Below, piece by piece: positions 7,090-15,009 of a stretch of 64,000 bases of DNA. Under the pieces are notes generated by a model. That model worked only from the letters and a program-made list of their open reading frames with translations. It was not told the DNA's origin and made no database searches. The stretch comes from Arthrobacter sp. ov118 (GTDB taxonomy: Bacteria; Actinomycetota; Actinomycetes; Actinomycetales; Micrococcaceae): NCBI RefSeq assembly GCF_900116495.1, contig NZ_FPAY01000014.1, positions 8,072 to 72,071 on the forward strand, read 5' to 3'. How positions within the stretch are numbered: the stretch's first letter is position 1; every line of letters begins with the position of its first letter. The translations under genes were made by a program, and so were the position numbers.

Positions 7090-9132
7090 ATGCCAGTGCA
7101 TTCCCCCACCCTGGTCCTCATCGGCGGCGGGCCGCGCACGGCCGGGTTGCTGGAACGCCTTGCCGCCAACCGGGAGGCGCTCAACACCTCCGCGGTGCAC
7201 GTGCACGTGGTGGAGCCCCACGCACCGGGGTCCGGCCGGATCTGGCGCTACCAGCAGCATTCTGGGCTGATGCTCAATTCCGCCGCGGCGGACGTCACGA
7301 TGTTCACCGACGCCTCGGTCCAGTGCGAGGGGCCGGCCGCCGAGGGCCCAAGCCTGTCCGAGTGGGCCGCCGGGGTCATGGACGGCTCCATCGCGGACGT
7401 CCCCGACCTCCCGGACGAACTTCAGTCCCAACTGAGAGCCCTCACTGGTGCCACGTTCCCCACCCGGCAGCTGCAGAGCGTCTACCTCGAATGGTTCTTT
7501 CGCCGGTCCGTCGCCGCCCTCGGACCTGACATCACCGTCACAGTGCACCAGGACACGGCGTACGCCGTCGAACCGGAACAGGCACCGGAACAGGCACCGG
7601 GACGGGCCCAGGAACAGGGCGAAACGGGACTGGGCCCAGCCGAACAAGTCGAAGCGGGAGCGGGTTACCGCGTGCGGCTGGCCGGCGGGGAGGTGCTGCG
7701 CGCCGACGTCGTGGTCGCCGCCTTGGGGCACACAGATTCGCTGCCCGACGAGGACTCTGCCGCATGGGCCGGTTTCGCCGCCCGGCACGGCGCGTTCCAC
7801 GCCGCGCCCAGCTACACCACCGACGTCGACTATTCACCGCTCGCGGCCGGCCAGGACGTGATTGTCTCCGGCATGGGCCTGGCGTTCGTGGACCTGCTGG
7901 TGCTGCTGATGGAAGGCCGGGGCGGCCGGTTCGAGGAATTGCCCGACGGCGGCCTGCGCTACGTGCCCTCCGGCGAAGAGCCCCGGCTGTGGGCCGGATC
8001 CCGCCGCGGCGTGCCCTACCACTCCAAGATCACCTCGACCCTGCGCGGCGAGGCGGCGGGGGAACCGGAGTTCTTCACGGCTGAGGCTGTCGCCGCCCGG
8101 CTGGCCGCGTCCGGCGAGCTGGACTTCCGGGCGCAACTTTGGCCCCTGATCGCAAAGGACGCCGGCTACGCGTACTACCGCGAGCTGTTCACCGGCTACC
8201 CGGAGCGGGTCCGGACCGGGTGGCAGGAATTTGCCGAACGATTCTCCGCCGTGGACTGGTACAGCCGGGCCCGCCAGCGGCTCGTCGCCGAATCCGTCCC
8301 GGACGCGGCGCTCCATCTGGACCTGGAACGGCTGGACCATCCCTTCCAGGGCCGGGTTTTCGCCGGCCACGCGGACGTCCAGGCAGCAGTTGCCGACTAC
8401 ATCGGCCAGGACCTTGCCCTCCGGACCGGGCCCGATCATTCGGAGACGCTGGCCCTGTTCATTTCCCTGCTCAAGTCCTACATGGAACTGGGCCGCTTGG
8501 TGCCCTCCGAGCGGCTGAACGCCAGATCCCAGCGTGACGTCCAGGGCTGGTGGCATGGCTTCTTCAGCTTCGTCGACTCCGGGCCGCCGCCGCGCAGACT
8601 GCGGGAGATGCTGGCGATCCACGGGGCGGGGCTGCTGCAGTTCATTGGACCGGGGCTCGAGATCACCGCCGCGGAGTACTCGGGCCGGTTCGTGGCCAGC
8701 TCGGCCCGGTCCGGCATTACGGTGTCAGCGGCGGCCCTGATCGAGGCCCGGCTCCCGGCGCCGTCAGTGGCCCGCTCCGCGAACCCGCTGCTGCGCCAGC
8801 TCTACACCTCCGGGCTCGGCACCGAGCAACAGCTCCTGACCGCGGACGGCACCCATGCGACGGGACGGCTGCTGGTCTCCGCCGCCAACGAGCTCATCAG
8901 TCCGGTGGGGGAGCGGCGTCCCCGGCTGTTCGGCGTCGGGCCCGGCACCTCCGGCTGGGGTGCGGGCGCCTTCGCCCGCCCCCGGACCAACGCTGCGCCG
9001 TTCCGCGAAAACGACGCCCTGGCCCGGCGGATCCTGTCTCTGCTGGCGGGGAACAGCGACCACCACCACAACCACCACAGCGACGCGCAGGCCATCCCGC
9101 AGGCTGCCGCCGCCGGAAAGGACCCGGCATGA
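7090..9132 (+). CDS. FAD/NAD(P)-binding protein (NAD_binding_9-like)
   Basis: This 680-residue protein has an N-terminal dinucleotide fold, LVLIGGGPRTAGLLERLAAN, followed by VHVVEPHAPGSGRIWR and LMLNSAAADVTMFTD, as in large FAD/NAD(P)-binding proteins related to ornithine/lysine N-hydroxylases. A second Rossmann-type stretch is DVVVAALGHTDSLPDED and later AAGQDVIVSGMGLAFVDLLV. Around residues 158-180 there is a Glu/Gln/Ala/Pro-rich repeat (EQAPEQAPGRAQEQ) that looks like an inserted linker. The ATG follows CAGGAGACCTC. It is divergent from the monooxygenase operon and coupled to the GNAT gene by an ATGA overlap. It may oxidise the same substrate class or act as a reductase partner; neither is proven. 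Confidence 0.88.
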   Translation: MPVHSPTLVLIGGGPRTAGLLERLAANREALNTSAVHVHVVEPHAPGSGRIWRYQQHSGLMLNSAAADVTMFTDASVQCEGPAAEGPSLSEWAAGVMDGSIADVPDLPDELQSQLRALTGATFPTRQLQSVYLEWFFRRSVAALGPDITVTVHQDTAYAVEPEQAPEQAPGRAQEQGETGLGPAEQVEAGAGYRVRLAGGEVLRADVVVAALGHTDSLPDEDSAAWAGFAARHGAFHAAPSYTTDVDYSPLAAGQDVIVSGMGLAFVDLLVLLMEGRGGRFEELPDGGLRYVPSGEEPRLWAGSRRGVPYHSKITSTLRGEAAGEPEFFTAEAVAARLAASGELDFRAQLWPLIAKDAGYAYYRELFTGYPERVRTGWQEFAERFSAVDWYSRARQRLVAESVPDAALHLDLERLDHPFQGRVFAGHADVQAAVADYIGQDLALRTGPDHSETLALFISLLKSYMELGRLVPSERLNARSQRDVQGWWHGFFSFVDSGPPPRRLREMLAIHGAGLLQFIGPGLEITAAEYSGRFVASSARSGITVSAAALIEARLPAPSVARSANPLLRQLYTSGLGTEQQLLTADGTHATGRLLVSAANELISPVGERRPRLFGVGPGTSGWGAGAFARPRTNAAPFRENDALARRILSLLAGNSDHHHNHHSDAQAIPQAAAAGKDPA

Positions 9133-9683
9133 TTCCGCCAACACTCCCCGCAGCCCCGCTGGCCGTCTCCGGGCTGACGGTCCTGAACCTGCCCATGAGC
9201 GATCCCCGGGTCCGTCCGCTGCTGGACGAACTCGCCCACGAATACGACTCCCGGTACGGCACCCTCTTCGGCCAGGGAGCCGCCGCGGAAGAACTGAACC
9301 GGTACCCGGCGGAAGAGTTCGCCGGCCCGGGCGGGGCCCTGCTCATTGTCCGCGAGAACGGCCAATCCGTGGCCGGCGGCGCCTTCCGCCGGTACGGGCC
9401 GGACACCGCCGAGTTCAAGCGCATCTGGACGCATTCAGCACACCGCCGCCGGGGCCTTGCCCGGTTCGTCCTCGCCGAACTCGAGGCGCTGGCAGCCCGC
9501 CGCGGCTACCGCAAGGTCTACCTGACCACGGGCCCCCGGCAGCCGGAGGCGAAACACCTGTACCTGAATGCCGGCTATGCGGCGCAGTTCGATCTCGCCG
9601 CAGATCCCGAAACAATCGGACCTTTGGCCTTCACGAAGGACCTTGTTCCGGAATCACTCCTTCCGGAATCCGGCCGGGGATGA
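9129..9683 (+). CDS. GNAT family N-acetyltransferase
   Basis: This 184-residue GNAT protein has GALLIVRENGQSVAGGAFRRY as the central strands and the acetyl-CoA pyrophosphate loop RRRGLARFVLAELE at about residues 104-117, then GYRKVYLTTGPRQPEAKHLYLNAGY. It would transfer acetyl from acetyl-CoA to an amine. The ATG overlaps the stop of the flavoprotein gene (9129-9132), so the two are coupled. An acetyltransferase next to an amino acid importer and flavin monooxygenases repeats the arrangement of the Bacillus S-substituted-cysteine salvage operons, where N-acetylation precedes oxygenation (established for that system; transfer to this locus is inference). Confidence 0.88.
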   Translation: MIPPTLPAAPLAVSGLTVLNLPMSDPRVRPLLDELAHEYDSRYGTLFGQGAAAEELNRYPAEEFAGPGGALLIVRENGQSVAGGAFRRYGPDTAEFKRIWTHSAHRRRGLARFVLAELEALAARRGYRKVYLTTGPRQPEAKHLYLNAGYAAQFDLAADPETIGPLAFTKDLVPESLLPESGRG

Positions 9684-9724
9684 GCGGTTTGGCGGGTCGG
9701 CGCCGTCGGGGGTTCCGGTAGGCC

Positions 9725-10735
9725 TTAACCCTCCCGCAGAGGCCGGCGGGCCAGCCACGCGGCCACAATGGCGCCGGAGATGTTGTGCCAGAGGGAGAAG
9801 ACGGCGGAGGGCAGCGCGGCCAGCGCGCTGAAGTGCGCCGTTGCGAGGGTGGCGGCCAGGCCGGAATTCTGCATCCCGACCTCAAACGCGAGGGCCCTGC
9901 GTGCCTTGTCATCCAGGCGTCCCAGCTTGCCGGCCAGGTAGCCCAGGCCCAGGCCGAAGCCGTTGTGCAGCACCACCGCGAGGAACACGATTCCGCCGGC
10001 GGCAACGATCTTGCTTGCGCTGCCGGCCACCACGATCGCAACAATCAGCGAAATGACGGCGGCGGAAGCCCACGGCAGTGCCGGCAGGACCTTGGCCACG
10101 AGCTTGCGGAGGAAGAGCCGGGCCAGCAGGCCGGCAACGACCGGCAGGAGGACAGTCTTGACGATGTCCTGGACCATGCCGCCGGCGTCGATGCTCAGGT
10201 ACGAGCCGGCCAGGAACAGTACCAGCAGCGGCGTCACGATCGGGGCAATCAGGGTGGACACGGAGGCGACGGCCACGGACAGGGCGACGTCGCCCTTGGC
10301 AAGGAACGCCATGACGTTGGAGGCGGTGCCTGACGGCGCGCAGCCCACCAGGATCAGGCCCACGGCCAGCTCCGGCTCCAGGTGCAGCGCGCCGGCGATC
10401 AGCCAGCCGGCCCCCGGCATGATGACGTAGTGGGCCACGATGCCCAGGGCCACCGCCCAGGGCCGCTTGGCCACCGAGGCGAAATCGGGCGGCGTCAGGG
10501 TCAGCCCCATGCAGAACATGATGATGCCCAGCAGGAAGGGCACACTCGGCGCAAGCGGTTTGAATGCGCCGGGAAGCAGGAAGCCGGCGACCCCGGCCAC
10601 GACTACGAGGATCGGGAAGATGGTGACCGCGACGCGGGCGATCTTCGCCTCGGCGGCGAGGGCTGGATTGGCCGGCGCATCGGCGCCAGTGCCTGCGTCC
10701 GGGACGGTATTCGGGTTTTTGGTTGCCTCAAGCAT
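9725..10735 (-). CDS. Bile acid:sodium symporter family (BASS) transporter
   Basis: This 336-residue membrane protein has about ten hydrophobic segments. Family marks are FLLGIIMFCMGLTLTPPDF early, VGCAPSGTASNVMAFLAKGD in the middle and ALAFEVGMQNSGLAATLATAHF near the end; the last two are the conserved crossover and sodium-site segments. Members move organic anions such as pantoate, ketopantoate, pyruvate or bile acids with Na+; the substrate here cannot be fixed. About 30 polar residues precede the first membrane segment. It is convergent with the GNAT gene (41-bp gap) and divergent from the SulP gene. Confidence 0.93.
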   Translation of the reverse strand: MLEATKNPNTVPDAGTGADAPANPALAAEAKIARVAVTIFPILVVVAGVAGFLLPGAFKPLAPSVPFLLGIIMFCMGLTLTPPDFASVAKRPWAVALGIVAHYVIMPGAGWLIAGALHLEPELAVGLILVGCAPSGTASNVMAFLAKGDVALSVAVASVSTLIAPIVTPLLVLFLAGSYLSIDAGGMVQDIVKTVLLPVVAGLLARLFLRKLVAKVLPALPWASAAVISLIVAIVVAGSASKIVAAGGIVFLAVVLHNGFGLGLGYLAGKLGRLDDKARRALAFEVGMQNSGLAATLATAHFSALAALPSAVFSLWHNISGAIVAAWLARRPLREG

Positions 10736-11051
10736 CCAAGAATGGTGTCACCGGCATCCGCGAACCGGCCACTTCGTGACCGCGTGTCCCGCAAATATGT
10801 CAGATTTATCCGCGCCCGGGCATGGCCCCCTTGGTAGGATTTGATGGGCGGCGGGCCCATCGCGGCGTACTCCCCGCCATTCGGCCCCCACCGTTTCGGC
10901 CTAACCCTTCCGGCCGGGACCCTCCGGCGCATGAGCTTCCGGCGCAGTGCAGCGCCCCAGAATTTTTGAACGCTAGAGGCGCAGTTGTGCCCTCTTCAAC
11001 ATCTCTCTTGACCATCCTTGATCATCATTTTGACCACGAACGGAGCCAGCG
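10736..11051. other. Divergent intergenic region between BASS and SulP genes
   Basis: 316 bp without a gene. It has AT-richer patches at about 10795-10812 and 10970-11035; the second contains two TTGACC-like hexamers and the palindrome TGATCA. No promoter pair with good spacing can be defended by eye, and no hairpin or riboswitch fold stands out. Confidence 0.5.
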
Positions 11052-12575
11052 ATGGCCGTCAAAACCGCCGGCGATGCCCCGGCCGTCACGCCCGTGCAGC
11101 TGCAATCGGTGCGGGGCGCCCTGACGTCCCCGCGCCGGCTCAAGAACGAGGTCTTCGGCGGGCTGGTGGTTGGTCTGGCCCTGATCCCGGAGGCGATCGC
11201 CTTCTCAGTCATTGCCGGCGTGGACCCGCGGATCGGACTCTTCGCCGCCTTCACCATGGCCGTTACCATCTCCTTCGTTGGGGGCCGGCCGGCGATGATC
11301 TCGGCAGCCACCGGCGCCGTAGCCCTGGTGATCGCCCCGCTGATGAAGTCCCACGGGCTGGACTATCTGGTGGCAGCTGTGATCCTGGCGGGCATTTTCC
11401 AGATCATCCTGGGCCTGTCCGGGGTGGCGAAGCTGATGCGATTCATTCCCCGTTCCGTGATGGTGGGCTTCGTCAACGCCCTGGCCATCCTGGTCTTCCT
11501 GGCCCAGCTGCCCGAGCTGATCGGCGTCCCCTGGCTGGTTTATCCACTCACCGCGGCGGCCCTGCTGATCGTGTTCGGCCTGCCGCGGCTGACCAGCGCC
11601 GTCCCCGCCCCGCTGGTCGCGATCGTGGTCCTGACGCTAGTAACGGTTCTGGGCACCGTCGACATCCCCACCGTGGGGGACAAGGGCGCCCTGCCGGACT
11701 CGCTGCCGTTCCTCTTCCTGCCGAATGTGCCGGTCAGCCTGGAGACGCTGCAGATCATCTTCCCCTTCTCCCTGGCCATGGCCTTCGTGGGGCTGCTCGA
11801 ATCGCTCATGACCGCGAAACTTGTCGATGACATCACGGACACCCGAACATCCAAGACCCGCGAGGCCTGGGGGCAGGGCGTGGCGAATATCGTCACCGGC
11901 TTCTTCGGCGGGATGGGCGGCTGTGCCATGATCGGCCAGACCATGATCAATGTCAAAGCCTCCGGGGCGCGCACCCGGATCTCCACCTTCCTGGCCGGCG
12001 TCTTCCTGCTCATCCTCGTGGTGGCGCTCGGTGGCGTCGTTTCGCTAATTCCCATGGCAGCGCTCGTGGCCATCATGATCTTCGTCTGTGTCGCGACGTT
12101 CGACTGGCACAGCATCCGGCCCGCCACGCTCAGGGCGCTGCCCAAGAGCGAGACGCTTGTCATGGTCGCCACGGTGGCCGTCACCGTGGCCACGCACAAC
12201 CTGGCGATCGGCGTCGGCGTCGGCGTGTTGACCGCCATGGTCCTGTTCGCCCGGCGAGTGGCGCACTTTGTGACCGTGGACCGCGCCATCACGGAGGACG
12301 GCGACGGCCGGCGCGCCACCTACCGGGTGGACGGTGAACTGTTTTTCGCGTCCTCGAACGATCTTTACACGCAGTTCGAATACGCCCTTGACCCGGAGCG
12401 GGTGGTCATCGACATGCGCGACTCGCACCTCTGGGACGCCTCGACGATCGCCGCGCTGGATGCCATCACGGAGAAGTACCGACAGCACGGCAAGAGTGTG
12501 GAGATCGTGGGCCTCAACGACGCCAGCGTGCAGATGCGGGCACGCTTGGCCGGGAAGCTCGGCGCAGGCCAGTAA
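11052..12575 (+). CDS. SulP family inorganic anion transporter with STAS domain
   Basis: This 507-residue protein has a SulP membrane domain of many hydrophobic segments, including FGGLVVGLALIPEAIAFSVI near the start, FPFSLAMAFVGLLESLMTAK and GVANIVTGFFGGMGGCAMIG. A cytoplasmic STAS domain occupies roughly residues 415-500 (VDGELFFASSNDLY, VVIDMRDSHLWDASTIAALD). SulP proteins carry sulfate, bicarbonate or other anions; the ion cannot be assigned here. GGAG precedes the ATG. It is monocistronic and convergent with the RelA/SpoT gene across an inverted repeat at 12598-12674. Sulfate uptake would fit the sulfur theme of nearby loci but is not shown. Confidence 0.94.
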   Translation: MAVKTAGDAPAVTPVQLQSVRGALTSPRRLKNEVFGGLVVGLALIPEAIAFSVIAGVDPRIGLFAAFTMAVTISFVGGRPAMISAATGAVALVIAPLMKSHGLDYLVAAVILAGIFQIILGLSGVAKLMRFIPRSVMVGFVNALAILVFLAQLPELIGVPWLVYPLTAAALLIVFGLPRLTSAVPAPLVAIVVLTLVTVLGTVDIPTVGDKGALPDSLPFLFLPNVPVSLETLQIIFPFSLAMAFVGLLESLMTAKLVDDITDTRTSKTREAWGQGVANIVTGFFGGMGGCAMIGQTMINVKASGARTRISTFLAGVFLLILVVALGGVVSLIPMAALVAIMIFVCVATFDWHSIRPATLRALPKSETLVMVATVAVTVATHNLAIGVGVGVLTAMVLFARRVAHFVTVDRAITEDGDGRRATYRVDGELFFASSNDLYTQFEYALDPERVVIDMRDSHLWDASTIAALDAITEKYRQHGKSVEIVGLNDASVQMRARLAGKLGAGQ

Positions 12576-12597
12576 GCCCGCGCGCCTGACGAAAATT

Positions 12598-12674
12598 CCC
12601 CACTTTTGAGGCAGCACCCCGCGCGTCAGGCAGGACGGCCGGCGATTCCCGGCGTCGTTGTTCCAAAAGTGGGG
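12598..12674. repeat. Spaced inverted repeat CCCCACTTTTG ... CAAAAGTGGGG
   Basis: The arms at 12598-12608 and 12664-12674 are perfect 11-bp inverted copies separated by 55 bp, and ATTC/GAAT extends the match imperfectly outward. It sits between the 3' ends of convergent genes, where a bidirectional terminator or a REP-like element would be expected. There is no T-run after either arm. Confidence 0.6.
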
Positions 12675-12709
12675 AGAATCCGCGGAGGCGGGCCACCAGG
12701 TGCCTTCGC

Positions 12710-13816
12710 CTACCCCCGGGTGAGCCGGTACCGCTCGATCTGCTTGAGCCGGCGCATCAGGCTGTCGCGCCGGGGGTGGGGGACGGCGTCGGCCGGCTCC
12801 GCGGTGAGTTCGATGTGTTCGGTGCCGTACTGCCACAGCAGCAGGTCATCGAGCAGGCGGTCCGGGCCGGGCGAGTAGCGGTGGTCCAGTGCCTCACGGA
12901 CCTCGGTGATCCGGTTGGCACTGAGCAGCCCGGCCAGCTGCATGGTCTGGTTCAGGCCGTGGGCGGCCATCAGTTCGGCGGCCCAGCCCCAGTCGTCGTC
13001 GACTTTCCGGTCCACGTGCGGCAGCAGGGTCCGCCAGACGTCGCGGATCCGGTTAGGCGTCAGCGGGGCGGCGCCCTCGCCGTCCAGGTCCCAGTAACTG
13101 CGGACCTCCTCGTAGCGGTCGTGCAGGTCCGAAAACGCGCTTTCCACGGTCTCCAGCATGGCCGCCGTGGCGGTGAACTGGCGGTCGAAGTGCGGCGTCC
13201 AGGCCCGGGGGTCTTCGGCCTTGAAGCGGATGTCGTGCTCAATCTCGCTCCAGGCGTGGGCGAACACCGTGCGGATCTGGCACTCGAAGAAATAGCTTCC
13301 GTTCGGCGGAATGTCGGGGTTGAAGACCTGCTGGTACTCCTTGACAGCCTCGTTCTGGATGGTCCGCAGGATCAGGTGCCGGCTGGAGTAGCCGTAGGTG
13401 CCGGACTCGATCGAGCCGATGTCCTTTTCGCGGTCCCCGCGGCAGTCAAAGAGCTGGCGCTGGCGCTTGATCAGGTTGGCCGCCGCCGCGTTTTCCGCCG
13501 GCAGCTTGGTGATCACGCGGATGCCCACCATGTCGTTCAGGGTCCGGAACGGGTCCGGAAACTTCAGTATGCGCGGGCCGCCCGGGTCCAGCGGTTCTTC
13601 CGTGCGGGAGATCTTCTCGCGGAAGGACTCAACGGTCTTGGTGCGGCCGGTGACGAACAACGGCCTGACCTCGGTGTCCTTGAGCATGGTTCGCAGAGTG
13701 AGCAGGACCTCCCGGGTGACCAGCTTCAGCGCAGGCCGGACCCGCTCGTACAGTTCCACGTTCTCCTGCACGGAACCGCGCAGGCCCGCGTCCAAACGGT
13801 CCCAGTTGCTCGCCAT
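12710..13816 (-). CDS. RelA/SpoT synthetase-domain protein (small alarmone synthetase-like)
   Basis: This 368-residue protein has one RelA/SpoT nucleotidyltransferase domain and no HD hydrolase, TGS or ACT domain. Visible motifs are FVTGRTKTVESFREKI, DMVGIRVITKLP (the metal-binding Asp strand), GTYGYSSRHLILR and FECQIRTVFAHAWSEIEHDI with the conserved Glu and the ExQIRT signature. This fits pyrophosphate transfer from ATP to GTP or GDP, making (p)ppGpp-like alarmones, or a toxic or modified variant of that reaction. The roughly 170 C-terminal residues are predicted helical and longer than in RelQ/RelP. It stands alone, convergent with SulP, with no apparent antitoxin partner. Confidence 0.85.
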   Translation of the reverse strand: MASNWDRLDAGLRGSVQENVELYERVRPALKLVTREVLLTLRTMLKDTEVRPLFVTGRTKTVESFREKISRTEEPLDPGGPRILKFPDPFRTLNDMVGIRVITKLPAENAAAANLIKRQRQLFDCRGDREKDIGSIESGTYGYSSRHLILRTIQNEAVKEYQQVFNPDIPPNGSYFFECQIRTVFAHAWSEIEHDIRFKAEDPRAWTPHFDRQFTATAAMLETVESAFSDLHDRYEEVRSYWDLDGEGAAPLTPNRIRDVWRTLLPHVDRKVDDDWGWAAELMAAHGLNQTMQLAGLLSANRITEVREALDHRYSPGPDRLLDDLLLWQYGTEHIELTAEPADAVPHPRRDSLMRRLKQIERYRLTRG

Positions 13817-13959
13817 TCCCCCAGCTTACGGCTCACCCCCGACACCACTCCGCAAGCACCCCCCGCAGCAGACGTTCCGGTCGCCGCCGGGCCGATGCTG
13901 AACGGCCGCGCAAGTCCTGCTCTGCACGGTTTCTGCACAGTGCAGCGCAGAGCCCACTG

Positions 13960-13965
13960 TAGGCT
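13960..13965 (+). promoter_or_regulatory. Candidate -10 element TAGGCT
   Basis: The hexamer lies 6 nt before an in-frame ATG at 13972 and about 105 nt before the better GTG start at 14071. It either starts a leaderless transcript or gives a 5' leader of about 100 nt. No clear -35 is seen. Confidence 0.35.
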
Positions 13966-14070
13966 CGACACATGGCTGAAAGGCGGCAGCGGGCTACGGC
14001 CCCTACCGCAGCGGCGGTGACACTGGGGGCAGTCACCGTCGCCTGTTCACCGGGCCCCAAGGAGGACGCT

Positions 14071-14868
14071 GTGAAGAGGCACAAGTACCACTATGGCGAG
14101 GACCCCAGCCAGTGGGGCGAGCTTTTCCTCCCGGAGGTGGCCGCGCCCAGGGGCGTGGTGGTGGTCATCCACGGCGGGTACTGGCGTTCGCAGTACGGCG
14201 CAGAGCTGGGGGAACCTCTGGCCAAGGACCTCGCCGCGCACGGCATGGCCGCCTGGAACCTGGAATACCGCCGGGCCGGCAACGGCGGAGGCTGGCCTAA
14301 CACGTTTGCCGACATCCTGGCGGGGATCGACAAGCTCCGGGAGATCGCGGCCGAACACGGGCTCGGGCTGGACAGGGTGGTGGCCTTGGGCCACTCGGCC
14401 GGCGGCCATCTCGCGGTCTGGGCGGCGGGCCGCAGCAGGCTCGCCGGACTCGGCGCCCCGGAGGTGGACCGACAGCTGACGCGCAGGGGCGATGACGACG
14501 GTGCGGTGCACCTTACCGGCGTCGTGAGCCAGTCAGGGGTGCTCAACCTGGCGGCCGCCGAGCGGCTCAACCTCAGCAACGGCGCCGTGAGCAACTTCTT
14601 GGGCGGCTCGTCGGAGAGATACCCCAAAAGGCATAAATATGCGGACCCGATGAGTGCCGTGCCGCTGGAGGCGTCCGTCTATGCCGTTCACACTGCAGAC
14701 GACGTCGACGTGCCGTTCAGCGAGTCCGAGACGTACGCCGGAGCGGCCAAAGCAGCCGGGGCGCCCGTCCAATTGCTCAAAGTCCCCGGCGACCACTATG
14801 CGCTCATTGATCCCAAGGCCCCCGCCTACCGGAAATGCCGTGAGCTCGTGCAGCAGATGCTGGGCTGA
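14071..14868 (+). CDS. Alpha/beta hydrolase (kynurenine formamidase-like esterase fold)
   Basis: About 265 residues. HGGYWR supplies the oxyanion-hole motif, ALGHSAGGHLAVWAAG contains the nucleophile Ser in GHSAGG, and VHTADDVDVPFSES and VPGDHYALIDP supply the likely Asp and His. This is the layout of small esterases and arylformamidases. The GTG at 14071 is preferred because AAGGAGG stands 5 nt upstream and the protein then begins KRHKYHYGEDPSQWGELFLP, close to the family's usual start. An ATG at 13972 would add 33 residues, but codon third positions there are less GC-rich than in the gene body. Physiological substrate unknown. Confidence 0.82.
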   Translation: MKRHKYHYGEDPSQWGELFLPEVAAPRGVVVVIHGGYWRSQYGAELGEPLAKDLAAHGMAAWNLEYRRAGNGGGWPNTFADILAGIDKLREIAAEHGLGLDRVVALGHSAGGHLAVWAAGRSRLAGLGAPEVDRQLTRRGDDDGAVHLTGVVSQSGVLNLAAAERLNLSNGAVSNFLGGSSERYPKRHKYADPMSAVPLEASVYAVHTADDVDVPFSESETYAGAAKAAGAPVQLLKVPGDHYALIDPKAPAYRKCRELVQQMLG

Positions 14869-15009
14869 GATCCGGCCTCCCTGCGCCGGCGCCCCCCAAG
14901 GCCTGGGCCGCGCCGCGTCCCCCTGGCCGCCGAAAGCCAATAGACTGGATCCTGGGTGCGCCGGGAAGTCTGGTCGGCATAGTTCCGTCGACCCCGTTTT
15001 GAGGACCCC

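Noticed and set aside
13972..14070. N-terminal extension of the alpha/beta hydrolase as a lipoprotein signal
   Set aside because: The Cys context (TVAC) is a poor lipobox, third-position GC is lower than in the gene, and a strong ribosome site serves the GTG at 14071. The -10-like hexamer before 13972 can equally give an untranslated leader.
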